Source: Ancylostoma caninum (lineage: Eukaryota; Nematoda; Chromadorea; Rhabditida; Ancylostomatidae). From it: a stretch of DNA of 64,000 nt. Location of the stretch: assembly GCA_037903475.1 (NCBI GenBank), contig JBAJFG010000046.1, positions 32,502 to 96,501 of the forward strand, read 5' to 3'. Both the position numbers and the translations under genes were made by a program. Below, piece after piece: positions 11,584 through 23,300 of this stretch (the first letter of the stretch is position 1; each line of letters begins with the position of its first letter). Under the pieces are notes generated by a model that was not told the DNA's origin, searched no databases, and was given only the letters and a program-made list of their open reading frames with translations.

Positions 11584-13265
11584 TACAAACCTTCGTGAGC
11601 ACTTGAACCCATCCGTCATCTGACGTGTTGTCGACAACAATGATAGCATTGTACCCTGTGGGCAGCGTGTGTTTTACTACAATGGCGTATATTGTGCATT
11701 TGTGCTCTAATTAGGTATTTGCCACGTCGAGTTCAGTGTATTTCAGTACGGTAGTGGTTGTTCACTGAGTTTGTGAACTATGACTGCTGTGGAAAATAAG
11801 CGATGGGGAATTGCTGACTGCTGAGTGAAGACGCTTTTCAGAATTTCCATAGCCCTAGATCCCGACTTGAATGGTCACGACTCGCATGTTGTGCTACACC
11901 TCAATATCGATCGAAAGATGGCGATGAGACGCGTGGATGCGCAGACAATCAGAGCGTCGCGACATAGTGAGGCAGTGCGGCAGGATTTCAAAATTTCAAT
12001 AGATTATAGTGAATGAGCCCTAGATCCGGAAGTTCACCCAGTCAAAGCAAACCCGTTTGAATTTTTCAAATGCCATGTCTATTTAACAATCGTTAACTAT
12101 TATGTTCCACATCCATAGACCACGTGTAGCAGGAACTGCATGTGACTACCCAGTAGTCATCCAAAAATGTGTAGACAACCCATGTACAAATAAATATGCG
12201 TACGGACGGAGAGGTAGTGATAAAAATACATGAATGTGACGACCAACGACCACGTGGTGCCGCCTCATATGTTATGCGTAAAGTGCAACGCGCAACGCGA
12301 TACGCAGCGACGATCGCTGTGTTCTGTTTATTCTGGCCGAAATGGCAGTGTTTTGTTGAGAGGGAGGGGTTGGCATTTTTACGCCAACGCTCGCACATCT
12401 GACGTGAAGGGGCGCCACATTTTGGTTTTCGGTCAAAATTTTGGCTTCAGGTCATTTTATGTAGTAGCTTGATCACTCCTAGTGGGTACCATGTCGTTCT
12501 CACTCCAGTAACGTCCCATGACGTTCTGGCCCGTTTCTCTACGCGCCACTTGATTTTATCGGCTGCTAACGCTATGTGTACGTTTATTGAGCTTTTCTTC
12601 CACGTTCCGGCGATGTCTAAGCTCGTAAACTCGTACATACTAACTTTGACAATTAACATTTCACATAACTTGTCAATGCTGACTGTGAACGCGACCGGTC
12701 TCGTTTCCTATATTTATTTTTCTTCAGAAACGCAGTCATTCATTCATTCATTCAACACACGCCTTTATTTGTCAATTTATCTGAAAACTCTAGCTGCTTC
12801 ATGAAAACAAAGTAACTAACCAATACTGATCCATCAAAAAAAAAACTTGAAAGAAAAGCATGAAACTGGCAAACAGTACCGGCCAATCACTCTTGCATCT
12901 GGTCTGCCGCGCCGCACCACCTATGCGATGCGGCAGACCAGCTGGGTGCTGTGCTTGTATTCCTAATGTTTTGCTCACTCATCCAGTTGTAGGCATCTCG
13001 AAATGAAGACAAAGACACGAGGAAAATGGTTTAAAACGCTCCGTATGACGTGCGGCCAAGTACACCGGACGGGGGGTGGAAACATATTATTTTCTTGGAA
13101 ATATGTCCAACATCGTCTTTTGTGGAGACATTCACTTCTTAGAAAGTTATTTTATGAGATGTTCATATTTGGAAATAGGTCCGAGTCAAGGGGCAAAATC
13201 TGCTGTTTTATCGAAATTTTGCACTTCTGCTGTCCTTCAATCCATATGACGCTATCTTACGACTA
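11584..13265. other. No gene recognised
   Basis: Holds the stem-loop at 12899 and a short (ATTC)n run at 12735-12753. No reading frame here resembles a known family. Confidence 0.45.
12899..12942. repeat. Perfect 12-bp stem hairpin
   Basis: CTGGTCTGCCGC and its exact complement GCGGCAGACCAG are separated by about 20 bases. No RNA gene or element family could be attached to it. Confidence 0.6.
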
Positions 13266-13436
13266 ATGTTAGTCTTTAGGCAGGTGGCGGCTGATGTACT
13301 ACGTATCGTTCTGACACGAGTGGAACAAGAAGCAGACATAGCGATAGTACAAGGCGAGGTCTCGCATGAGGTGAAAGAGCCACGTCGAAGGCACATCGAT
13401 CAGTCGCGGAATACAGCTGTTTGTTCCATACAGTGA
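13266..13436 (+). CDS. Possible 56-residue ORF or terminal exon, unidentified
   Basis: An open frame starting ATGTTAGTC reads MLVFRQVAADVLRIVLTR, VEQEADIAIVQGEVSHEV and KEPRRRH before TGA. A usable splice acceptor (GTCTTTAG, then GCAG) sits just inside, so it might be a last exon. The composition is protein-like (balanced acidic and basic residues, helix-forming start), but no family is recognised and no upstream exon was found. It may well be noncoding. Confidence 0.2.
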   Translation: MLVFRQVAADVLRIVLTRVEQEADIAIVQGEVSHEVKEPRRRHIDQSRNTAVCSIQ

Positions 13437-13744
13437 TCTATTCATATTTCTAAACATTCGTGCAAAATTTGTGCCATAACTGATTTGCTTGAGTATGGTT
13501 GACTATAATTTTGCTGTTAATAGCTGCCTAAACTTTAACTCAAATATACGACAGCATATAATAAGAAACGCATTTGGTGGCGGAGGTTATTACGACAGGG
13601 AGGATATGATCCGAGTATGAAGACTTCAAAAATAGAATAACGGATCTATGCTGTATAAGCATATCAAGTGAATGCGCTCCTTTAAGCGTAATCAAAACTT
13701 TGTGTAGTGCACTCAGATATAGACCACTCCTCCTACGTGAATAT

Positions 13745-15000
13745 GGACCGAATAATTTATTTATTTATTCATACAGCGTGGTAATTCACAATGTGACCCT
13801 TCATACAGAAGGTAAAGAGAGAAAAGAACCCCAGAGAAATTTTGACAGGCTCGAATAGGTAAAAAGACAGTAGATCTGAAGAGCAGAAAGCGTGAGCTAA
13901 TTACGTCTATCAAACCACAGCTGCTCCCACAAACAGAGCGGTTGTTGCTGTGCCCGAATTGTCTCTTAAACCTGAACATTATGTGGGTGGGTCCAAGTGA
14001 GACACGATCGTAGGCACTGCATCTGTTGGTTCCTCACAGCACCATCACCTTCTTGTCTCACGTTCCGCCGTATAGTAAATGAGTAAGATGAGTCAGAGAG
14101 TCGAACCTGCGAAGACCTCTCTGTGGCCGAAGAACACTTTAACATAGGTATGAACTGCAGATCAAAGAACATAAGCATTTCATGAAATGATGTGTGCATC
14201 TCCTTCGTAGAATGTGGTATGTATCTGTTGCTAAATTCCAAGATTAGAAGCGTCATCATTCTTCTGCAATAATAATCTTAGTTCCTTATTCGTCAAAATT
14301 TTTTTAACAGAATATTTCCCTTTAAAAAAATCAAGCGGAAGCAGTTTTGCAATATTACTTGCTCTTATGAAATATGAGCGTAACTGTCTTTCAGTTTTTA
14401 CGATTACTGGCACGTGTAAACTGAAGTTACCAAGTCTTCCTCGACATGGTTTCACAACGAAGTAATTAGAAAAGCGAAGAGTTAGTCCATTCCATATCTT
14501 CCACAAGTAGAAAAGATCCAGTGCCTTTCTTCTCAAGCGAAGGTTTTCTAGGCCTAATTTGCGCAAGCGGTCTCCGTAATTCATTGAAACTGTAATGGTT
14601 CTTTCTGAGAAACATCTCCGGCAAATGATTCGAGTGAAGGTTTTTTGAACACTTTCAACGAGGCTGATTTTGTTCGCTTGGTAAGGACTCCAAATTACTG
14701 AATTGTATTCTAGTATTGGTAGAACATACAGCTTGAAAAATTTGCAGTGTAGCATGAGAAAATTGTTTTTGAAAATTTTTAGTAGACGAAACATGACAAC
14801 CCTAGCTTTTATAACAATTTCTTTGATGTGCTTATCAAAAAAAAAGTTTGTTGTCGTAGATTATTCCCAAGTCTTTAATGTTACTGCATTCAGTAATTTG
14901 GATGTCTGAATTCAACCAGTACGGCACCTTTGGGTTGCTCGACCAAGGTGCATTACATGTGTTTTCGACAAAGATATAGTCAGCTGCCATACATGCATAT
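13745..15000 (-). mobile_element. CR1-like non-LTR retrotransposon remnant, 3' portion
   Basis: The minus strand from about 14990 to 14231 encodes the C-terminal part of a reverse transcriptase. The motifs IKDLGIIYDNKLFF, KHIKEIVIKAR, LYVLPILEYNSVIWSP and KLGLENLRLRRKALDLFYLW are the post-palm region seen in CR1/L3-type elements. A T-run near 14842 shifts the frame once. The noncoding 3' part ends at about 13745 with repeats of AAATAAATAA (minus strand), the tail typical for this group. The catalytic palm is absent, so the copy is 5'-truncated. Immediately beyond its coding end lies the (TA)n tract beside the RTE element. Confidence 0.8.
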
Positions 15001-15032
15001 AAGTCATGCATAATGATGATATAATGATGTAC

Positions 15033-15034
<2 letters not shown>

Positions 15035-15088
<54 letters not shown>
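15035..15088. repeat. (TA)27 microsatellite at the 3' end of the RTE copy
   Basis: Uninterrupted TA dinucleotides that start where the RTE 3' tail stops. Together with the tract at 18250 it frames the element. Confidence 0.95.
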
Positions 15089-15089
<1 letters not shown>

Positions 15090-18000
15090 TTACTTTGATA
15101 CTTTGATGGTCCATCTTCACTGCTGGGTTGGTCTTCTCAGTGTGGACCACATTCGCTCCAGGTTCTCCTGTCTCGGGCCGCTCTCATCCAGTTCGTCAGT
15201 TCTCTTTGTTTAAACGACCTGGAAAATGTATCAGACCAGCGCGTGAAGGGTCGGCCGAGGGGTCTTTTGACGTTCAAGGGAGTCCAGAGAGTTGATCTCG
15301 TGCTCCATCTGTCGTCAGTTCGGCGCATCACGTGTCCTGCCCACCGATGCTTTGCGGATGCCATGTAGTCTGTCAGGTCCTTGATCTTCGATTCCTTCCT
15401 CAAGTCTTTGCTACTGAGGCCGCATTTCCATTGCTTCCATCTATTCGTTCCCAGAAGACATCTTTCCAAGGCCCTGTGTGTCGTTCTCATAGCCAAGGAG
15501 ATGTTTCTGTTGTCCGTCCATGTTTCAGTAGCATAACACAGTGCCGGAAGTACCGTAGAATCAAATAAGTGAGCTCGCAGCTTCGAGTCCCTGATTTGAC
15601 TTGTCGTTTCTCGAATCGTGTCCATGGCTGCCCACGCCGCTTTTCTTCTTCGCCCAATTTCGCCTGTCAAGTCGTTCGTCATATTTACTTCACGTCCCAG
15701 GTAAACGTAGCTGTCTACTTTCCTCAAGATAATTCCATCCAGCTGTACTATTCCGTTGTCACACCACTGATTTGCCATCATCTGTGTCTTCTTCATATTC
15801 ATTTCCAGCCCGATGCTCTTGCTCACTTCGTTCAGCTCGTTTAGCAGCTGGTTCATCTCTGATGTGTTGTTGCTAACAAGAACCACGTCGTCTGCGAATC
15901 GTAGGTTTGAGAGCTTCTTTCCGTCGATCGTGATACCTTTGTCTTCCCAGTTCAGTCGAGACATAGCATACTGGAGGGCTGACGTGAACAGTTTTGGCGA
16001 TATTGTGTCTCCTTGTCGGACACCTTTTCCGATCGGAATGCGTAGTTTTTTGTCAAACAACTGGATTGTCGTCGTTGTTCCGACACTGCACTGCTCAAGA
16101 ATGTTCACGTAAGCTGGATCTACTCCTGCATGTATGAGCGCATTCAAGACTGCATTCGTTTCGACGGAGTCGAATGCTTTTCTGTAGTCGACGAATGTGA
16201 GGATCAGAGGCATCGTGTATTCCCTGCATCTCTCAATCAGCTGGACGATAGTGTGAATGTGGTCCATACAGCAAAAGCCTTTTCTGAAACCTGCCTGTTC
16301 TATTGGCTGGTACTCATCAAGCGTGGTTTCAAGCCGGTTCAGAATGATCTTCGTGAACAGTTTGTACGGTATAGACAACAAAGCAATAGGGCGGTAGTTT
16401 TCGATATCTTCTTTGTCACCTTTTTTGAAGATCAACACTGTCTTGGAGCTCTTCCACTGATCGGGAATGATGCCAGCTTCGAGATAGGAGGTAAAGTGAT
16501 CTGCTAAGAGTTTATGCATTGTATATCCTCCGACTCTAAGCAAGTCCGCTGTAATGCCATCGGGTCCTGGGGCCGTCCCCTTTCTCAGCGATTGAATTGC
16601 AATTCTCACTTCCGAGACCAGAATGGGTGGTGGCTTTTCTTCTGTGGGGGATGGGCGTCTTGGGACAACCGTTGTTGAGCGGTACAGATTTGTATAAAAG
16701 TCCGTTACAATGCGTTCCATGTCCGTCCTCGTCGTTTTGGGTATTCCCTGTTTGTCTTTCAGGCACGTGGTCACAGCAGAATAGTCCGAGAGTTCTCGTC
16801 GGCATCGTTTCAGGCTTTTCCTCTGAGCGGCTGTCGAAAGTAGCTTATTTTTGCGGTGCTCTCTAAGGGATTCCTTCATGGCCGCGCGACAGGCTTTATT
16901 GATGACAACTTTCTCCAAATGCGTCGCTGCCTGATCTCTTTTGACTTCACCTCTACGGCGCAGCAATTGTTTGGCCTTTGGGTTCAGCCTTTCTCCTCTC
17001 TGTTTGTAGTTCATCATAGCTGCTTTGGCACAAAATATCAGCCCTTTTGCTAATTCTTCATAGTCTTCTGTGGGATCTTCCTCCTTTCTCCAGTTGTATG
17101 CATTCATGGCCTTCTGCAGTTCGGATTCATCATACTCAGGAGAGCGTATAGGTGGCCCACGATGTGTGTCTCTTTTGAATATGCGATCACTGAGTCGTAT
17201 CTTGGCCCGTAGCAGTCTGTGGTCGGATCCGGTGTCAAAAGAGGGTACTACTGAAGTGTCCATCAGGCTCCATCTTCGGTTCGTGAGGATGTGGTCTAGC
17301 TCTGAATGAGTTTGTCCGTTAGGACTTTCCCAGGTCCACCGTCTGTGTTGAGGCTTCTCGAAGATGGAGTTTCCATGAAACAGGTTGCAACAAGACATCA
17401 GATCTAATAGACGAAAGCCATTGTCGTTCCTAGCTTCATTTCCGTGTCGACCTAGTCTCCAGTTTCCGTCGCTTCCATTTCCTACAAGGGCGTTGAAATC
17501 CCCGCATATGTATTTGTAGTATGACTTTTCCTTCTTAACTACTGCTTCCAGCTCAGAGTAGAAGTTGTCTTTGTCCTCTTCGCTGGCAACAGAGTTAGGA
17601 GCGTAGCAGTTTACAATGGTGATGGTCGCTTTCTTCGTCGTTCGTAATCGTAGCACAGCAATACGCGGACTCAGAATTTCGTGCGAATGAATGCTGGGCT
17701 GTACTCTTGGGTGGATCAAGAAACCGACCCCCCCCAACGTTCTTCGCGTCAATCTTTTGCCCCATTATAATCAGTTCTCCGCTTTCCATTCTTCTTGCAT
17801 ACGGGGTTTTCGTTTTCGTCTCTTGCAGACATATGACATCGTACCTGAGCCTCTTAGATATGTGGAGAAGAGTTCTCAAGTCTGCGTCGGATGCGGCTGA
17901 TCGGCAATTGTATGTGCAGATGTCCAAGCATTGTCCAAATCGTTTATCGGGATTTCCAGTGGCGCCCCGTCCCTTTCCTCTTCCGTCCTCGGCAGGGGCA

Positions 18001-18249
18001 TCTCCGGGCGCCGTGGGAGAGCATGTCCGATTTCGGGCCGGTTTTCTCTCTGTTGCGAATGTCGTGGCTTTTCTGGTGGCCTGGTTACCCCTGGAGTGCC
18101 TTGCCGGAGCTATCCAAGGGCCGCCCGTTCACGCACTACAAGTAGTGCGGTTCTGAACTGCGTGGCCGTTTGTGCCGTTGGCCATCTCCCAGAGATGAAC
18201 TCTGGTAGATGTTCACCCCTTCACCGCGATGAGGTGGCACATGAAGGGG
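15089..18249 (-). mobile_element. RTE-type non-LTR retrotransposon, nearly full length
   Basis: A 3.16-kb unit whose two ends both abut (TA)n tracts. Reading on the minus strand: a short 5' leader, an ATG at 18185, one long frame of about 1016 codons to the stop near 15137, and a very short 3' tail with ATCAAAGT-like repeats. The size, the single ORF and the short 3' end fit the RTE clade. The element codes for an APE-type endonuclease followed by a reverse transcriptase. It copies itself by target-primed reverse transcription. Confidence 0.93.
15137..18185 (-). pseudogene. RTE endonuclease/reverse transcriptase ORF with one stop and one frameshift
   Basis: N-terminus MANGTNGHAV... then a TGA at 18131-18129 that would be CGA in an intact copy. 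After this the frame continues through a basic linker to the endonuclease start (CLDICTYNCRS, LQETKTK). A C8 run on the plus strand (17729-17736) holds one base too many: removing one restores NVGGVGFLIHP. The remaining 871 codons are open. They include YICGDFNALVGN and SDHRLLRAKI (APE-type nuclease), then reverse transcriptase blocks KGTAPGPDGITADLL, DYRKAFDSV, GVRQGDTISPKLF and the catalytic LRFADDVVLVSNN, ending in the typical RWAGHVMRR..GRPFTRWSD tail. The copy looks recent, since only two lesions separate it from a complete protein, but it cannot encode one as it stands. Confidence 0.93.
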
Positions 18250-18263
18250 TATATATATATATA

Positions 18264-18323
<60 letters not shown>
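18250..18323. repeat. (TA)n microsatellite at the 5' end of the RTE copy
   Basis: About 74 bases of TA dinucleotides with one TTATATG interruption near the element side. The RTE 5' end stops exactly at its border. Confidence 0.95.
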
Positions 18324-18327
<4 letters not shown>

Positions 18328-20390
18328 CAAATAATGCAGCACATCTCCCCCTTATTCATAATCTAGGGATGCGTTCGAGAGATATGCAACCATAACATAA
18401 CAGTGGCGCTCTTTTTCGAATAATTATTTAGGTCACGGGCACAGGTCATATTTAAGGAAGCGTCTCGCTGTCTTACTCCTTACGTTTACTCGTCATATAT
18501 TACTTGCTTTCTCATCTATATCTTGATAGTAGCACTTACTTAAGATCTTTTGAAGCTTCCTTGGGAACTACTAATGCTTCAATCGTTGGTATTAGCACCA
18601 CCCTACTCATATGCCTTGAACTGCACCATGGCAGCAGCTATCTTCGTAGCCTCATTCACTACATCGTGAACACTCCGCTACATAGTTTGAATCTTCTGAG
18701 GTCAGAAATTGGCGGACATTCAGAAAACACATCATAAGTAATTGCCGGAATGTGACCAATACCAGCAACCAATAAAAGAGTTTGCTGAATGAAAATACAA
18801 TTGTTTGGACAAAAAAAAAACTACTAGAGACAGGAGTGGGGTCGACAAGACAAGCAAATCCAGAGGAACACTTCGAAAGCAAAGCAAAGGGTCAATTCAA
18901 CACAATAGCAGAATATCGCCAACAATTAAAGCCAATCCGATGTTGCTGTCCCGCGCACCTCCTCGCATTTCAACACTGAACTCTCCTGTGTCACTCGAAA
19001 GCCCATTCAAGTTTTCAACGGTTTCCTCCATTCTTTTCGAAACGAAATCGAATCGAATATCGACTAAATTCAAAATTGCACCTTCATCGAACATTCGAAT
19101 TTGGAGTAGATTCGAAAATGGACTTTTTTCAACAGTTGAATTTCAAGTTATTCGAATTCTAATGTTTATTAGAATTTTCCGCTCGAATACGTCATTCGGT
19201 CCGAAGTATAGTAGTTAGCATGAAGTAGGAACCGTTATATGTTGTTCCGGACGAAGAAATCAGAATATGTAGGCGTGCTTGTGAAACAGATTGATTGGGA
19301 CTCCTGAGGATCCATTCCAGTTGCGCATTTAGGATATCGTTATTAGATAGAGAGGATAAGAATCGCGGTTTGAGCAAGAAACAAAATTCTGTAGGAAGGG
19401 AACAATTCACCTGCTCAATCTAAAAAATATTCTGGATCACTCTTCTACTCCTTGTTCTTCCACTCCCTCAAAAAGAGCGAATGTTCTTGTCAAAGAATTG
19501 GCCTCACTGTGGGCCGGAGTAGTAAATCCCCTAACTTGGTTTCATTACTAATCCGCGAGACCGTACTTCGGAGTCAAGGGAATGCTCCATATTCATTTAT
19601 CACTTATCATGCACTTTCATCTTTATAAACAACTCTGAACTTGTTCTGCATAAAAAGAGCTGTTCTGAGATCTTTTATTGTCTGTTGTAATCCCCGTTAC
19701 TAATAATTGCTGTACTGATAAATGCTGATAAATGCTGTGGTGCCGACTGTCGTGGAAGGAGCAGATTTATTCTATACAGTTCTAGAACTTTTCTCCTAGG
19801 ACGCTGCATCGCCGGGAACAAGTGTAGGCTTGGCAGCGCCAAGTCTGGCGTGGATCGAGTTGGGCCTTCCATCTTTTTTTCAATTTTCTTGCTGGTGTTG
19901 ACACTTACACGGACGACCGTGGTCAAAGAGGAATTCCTAGTCGTTTTCTCGATAGCACGACAACGGAATGCGACATAAATTTGATGAATCTGTCCTGACC
20001 TCTTGAGCGGTGTTCAGAATCTCCAAGGAGACTTTATTTTCATATTTTTACACGCAACAGCACCTTTTGTGGGCAATAAACCCTCCATATGGAAGCTTTC
20101 AAAATAATTAATGCTTTATTCCAATGCAGAATGATTAAGTGAATCAAGTCTACCGAAACCACAAGTACATGTTGACTGAAACATTCTACTCTCAATTAAG
20201 GCTGTATATGAGGCAAGTTTCACTCGAAAAAGCACTATGGGTATGACCTACTATGGAAACAACTATCGAAAACAAGAAACTGCGTCCCAGCGAGTCACAA
20301 AACCAGATCATTCAATAGAAGTTACTCAGTACAGTTCAATAATTGTTATAGCGATGTGAAGACTACGTACATTTTGTCAAATTAACCGAG
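18324..20390. other. Intergenic DNA between the RTE copy and the phosphatase 3' end
   Basis: AT-rich with GAATTCGAAT-type stretches around 19000-19190. No exon or element could be supported. Confidence 0.5.
20115..20120 (-). terminator. Candidate polyadenylation signal AATAAA
   Basis: The minus strand carries AATAAA about 270 bases downstream of the phosphatase stop codon. It is the clearest canonical hexamer seen close to that 3' end, but no transcript evidence is available here. Confidence 0.35.
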
Positions 20391-23300
20391 CTACTGTGAA
20401 TCTTCTACTGCCTTCGCACTTCCAATTTCCCTACGATGCCTTCTGAATGCTTTCTTTTCGTACTTTTTCAAAAGTTTTTGGAACTTCTCTCTATATTCTG
20501 CCATCCTCGAATCATTTTCATCCATAACGCCATCCTGAATAGTTTACCAAAGACCATTATCGGCCGAAGCTTTTCCAACAATCTTTTCCGCAAATATAGT
20601 ACCTGACAAAACAGTTCAAGCAGCACATAATGCATAAAAACAAATTGTACAGCTTTCTGAATAGCTGATACACGAATATGCCGCAACTCTCTCAAAACGG
20701 AAATTGCAGAGACATTCCGACATTGCAGTATTCTTTCGAGTAATATTTCAATGCCTGAAATGGGCACGGTTCAAAGATGCTGCAAGATGACTAATTAGAA
20801 TTCCAGCATCGCTGGTTTCCCAGAATTAGTTATTAAACAAACCTGGCTTGAAACTATTAGGTTGTAGGTAGAGTTCTCGCGCTTTTTGGAACAGTACATT
20901 TCCTTGACTTTTCAAAAACAGGGAAGCACATTAAGAAATGTTTAAATCACCATCACGTCCTGCCACTCTTCTCCCATTTTCGGAAAGCTTTCGACCTTCG
21001 GCATAGAACTGTTATGGAATTAACACGGAAAAGTAGCCCAACCAGTCATCTCCATTATCGAACGCTTTACCTTGCATGGCGTTACAGAGGGACAGGAGAA
21101 GGTGATTATCTTTCGGCGCGAGGTAAGGGTCGTACGTTGGGTAAGTCAGCACATTCCATCCAAAATCGAATGGCTTCTGGCTAGTCACTCTTATAGAGAG
21201 CGGGCAAACATTGTCGTGCTGGAATCGGATCGTACCATAATTCGGACCCTTTTATGCGATTTTTGCGGATATTCTATCCAGTTGCTGACAGTACAGGTCT
21301 ATCATGAGGGCAGTGTTGCTTGGGCAGTAGCGCATAGTGGATGATGTCTTTGGCGTCACAACAATCAGTGACCACAACCTTCAGAAAGTGATCACCTTTC
21401 TTCGGCTGCGGGCTCAGGCAGCTCATCCCTGTCAACCCAGTGTCGATGGTGCTTGGTATTGACGTATAGACACAACTTCTCATCTCCTGTGAACATTGAC
21501 TTCAGCTAGTTCCAATGCTTCTCTACGAAGGCAATCCAGTAGCCACCCCTGCACAGTGCTGGAGATCGCACCCGGTCAGATCATGATCACTCACTGTGAT
21601 AATTTTTTTAGGTTGCCCAACTGACGCAGCTGAACGGCGATGGTGGTAAAGTGAACATCCAAGACTTGCGTCCTAGCAGCCGTAGTTTGTCATGGATCTG
21701 AATCTATCTGCTGCCGGAAACGATTATTGTCGGATGATGCTGTACAGCCCCAAATACAGCGTTAATACGGCGACTGGATGCGGCTGCCGATTCACCAGAT
21801 TTGAAGCCGTATTCTGAAAGATCGCAAATGTTCTGTTGTGAAAATTCCATATTCTCTGAAGGAATTGTGTAGGAATTGACAGAATAAGGATTATAATAAA
21901 CCTGCACATACTTGACCTCTTTACATATACAAAAGACAGATTGCTGCAATTTAGCATAGAGTTGAAAAAAGCACACTTTCGAACACCGCGAGAACTTTCC
22001 CTACAACCTAATTTATCAGACATCAATCTTCAGATATCAATTTTTACACGTATATATGAGATTATGAATTCGCATGCTATTTCAAAAGAAAACATTCACG
22101 ACATTAGCAGCACCCTTCCAGTTTATTTTATGTTAAGATTATATGATATAATAAATAATTTATATCGAGCTTCATCCTAATTTGCCCATACAAGTAGTAG
22201 CTCGAATTGACTCATTGGCTTTCATAAAACTCAAGTGGTTACCGACAAAAGTGCAAGTCCTTCCAACACCTGCGGAACAGTGAACAAGAATAGGGCCTAT
22301 AGAAGGATTATTCAGCAGCACACGATGCAGTTCTATTATACCGTCTACATCGACAGGAGCGGACTGATCCGGCCATTTCGTGAAGTGTATGTGCTTTATC
22401 TTGATGTTTGCTGACCTGAAGTGCTTACTGTTCTCCATTGTTATTTGGAACAATTATTCAAAAACATACCCAACTTGCACATCCAAACGAGAAACTGTGT
22501 ACCCATATTTAGCAAACACTATTCTACTTGAAAGTGTCACAAAGATATGACAAATCTCGAAAGTTGTTCCAACAGAAGATGGACAGTAGTTGGCGACTTT
22601 TTCTACTTTTCCTGTCACAGATGCAGTCAGAGGAAAAGACTTAGTATTCTAATGGGAAGCTATTGAATTGTGTATTGCTTTCGAGGAAAACTAGTGGGTG
22701 GGTAATGTCAATGTCTCACTTTATTTCCGTCTTCGAGATAATTATGTATCATAAATAATCTACTATCATAAATCTGTAAAAAATGTTGGTTGCTATGTGG
22801 CGCATGACTTTCCGCAAAAACGCGAAAAAGTTATCCTAATGCCCTCAGTTTGGAATAAGCATCTATGGGAAACCAACACATCTGTCATGCTTGCCCATAA
22901 GTTTTTCAATTGATTGATCGACCGTACAGAACATGTTTTGAAGCCAGAACCCACGGAAATTTTCGACCTCACGATTTCGGCACAATGCGTGGTAATCGCA
23001 TGCGCGGATCACTGTGCCAGTGCTAAGGCTGCCATGTTGTCGGTGACAGCGGCGACCGAAACCCCCATACTCCTCGAGGAGACGGCGACGAACGTAGTTC
23101 CGCTCTTTAAATGGTTTGTAATGTACTTGTATTGTGATTTGTTACTTAATTGTTTGATAAGTGGTATTGCAATGGCATTAGTTTGTGGTTCCTGTTCCTC
23201 CATTTTTTGCTTGGTTTTCTTCGCATTTTCGTTGACTTCGTGATTTTCATTCCAGGTTGGGCCCACAATCTGCAACGGAACAACTGACTGAAGTGAAGTA

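Noticed and set aside
16130..17309. Several plus-strand ORFs of 65-125 codons
   Set aside because: All are antisense shadows of the RTE reverse transcriptase frame.
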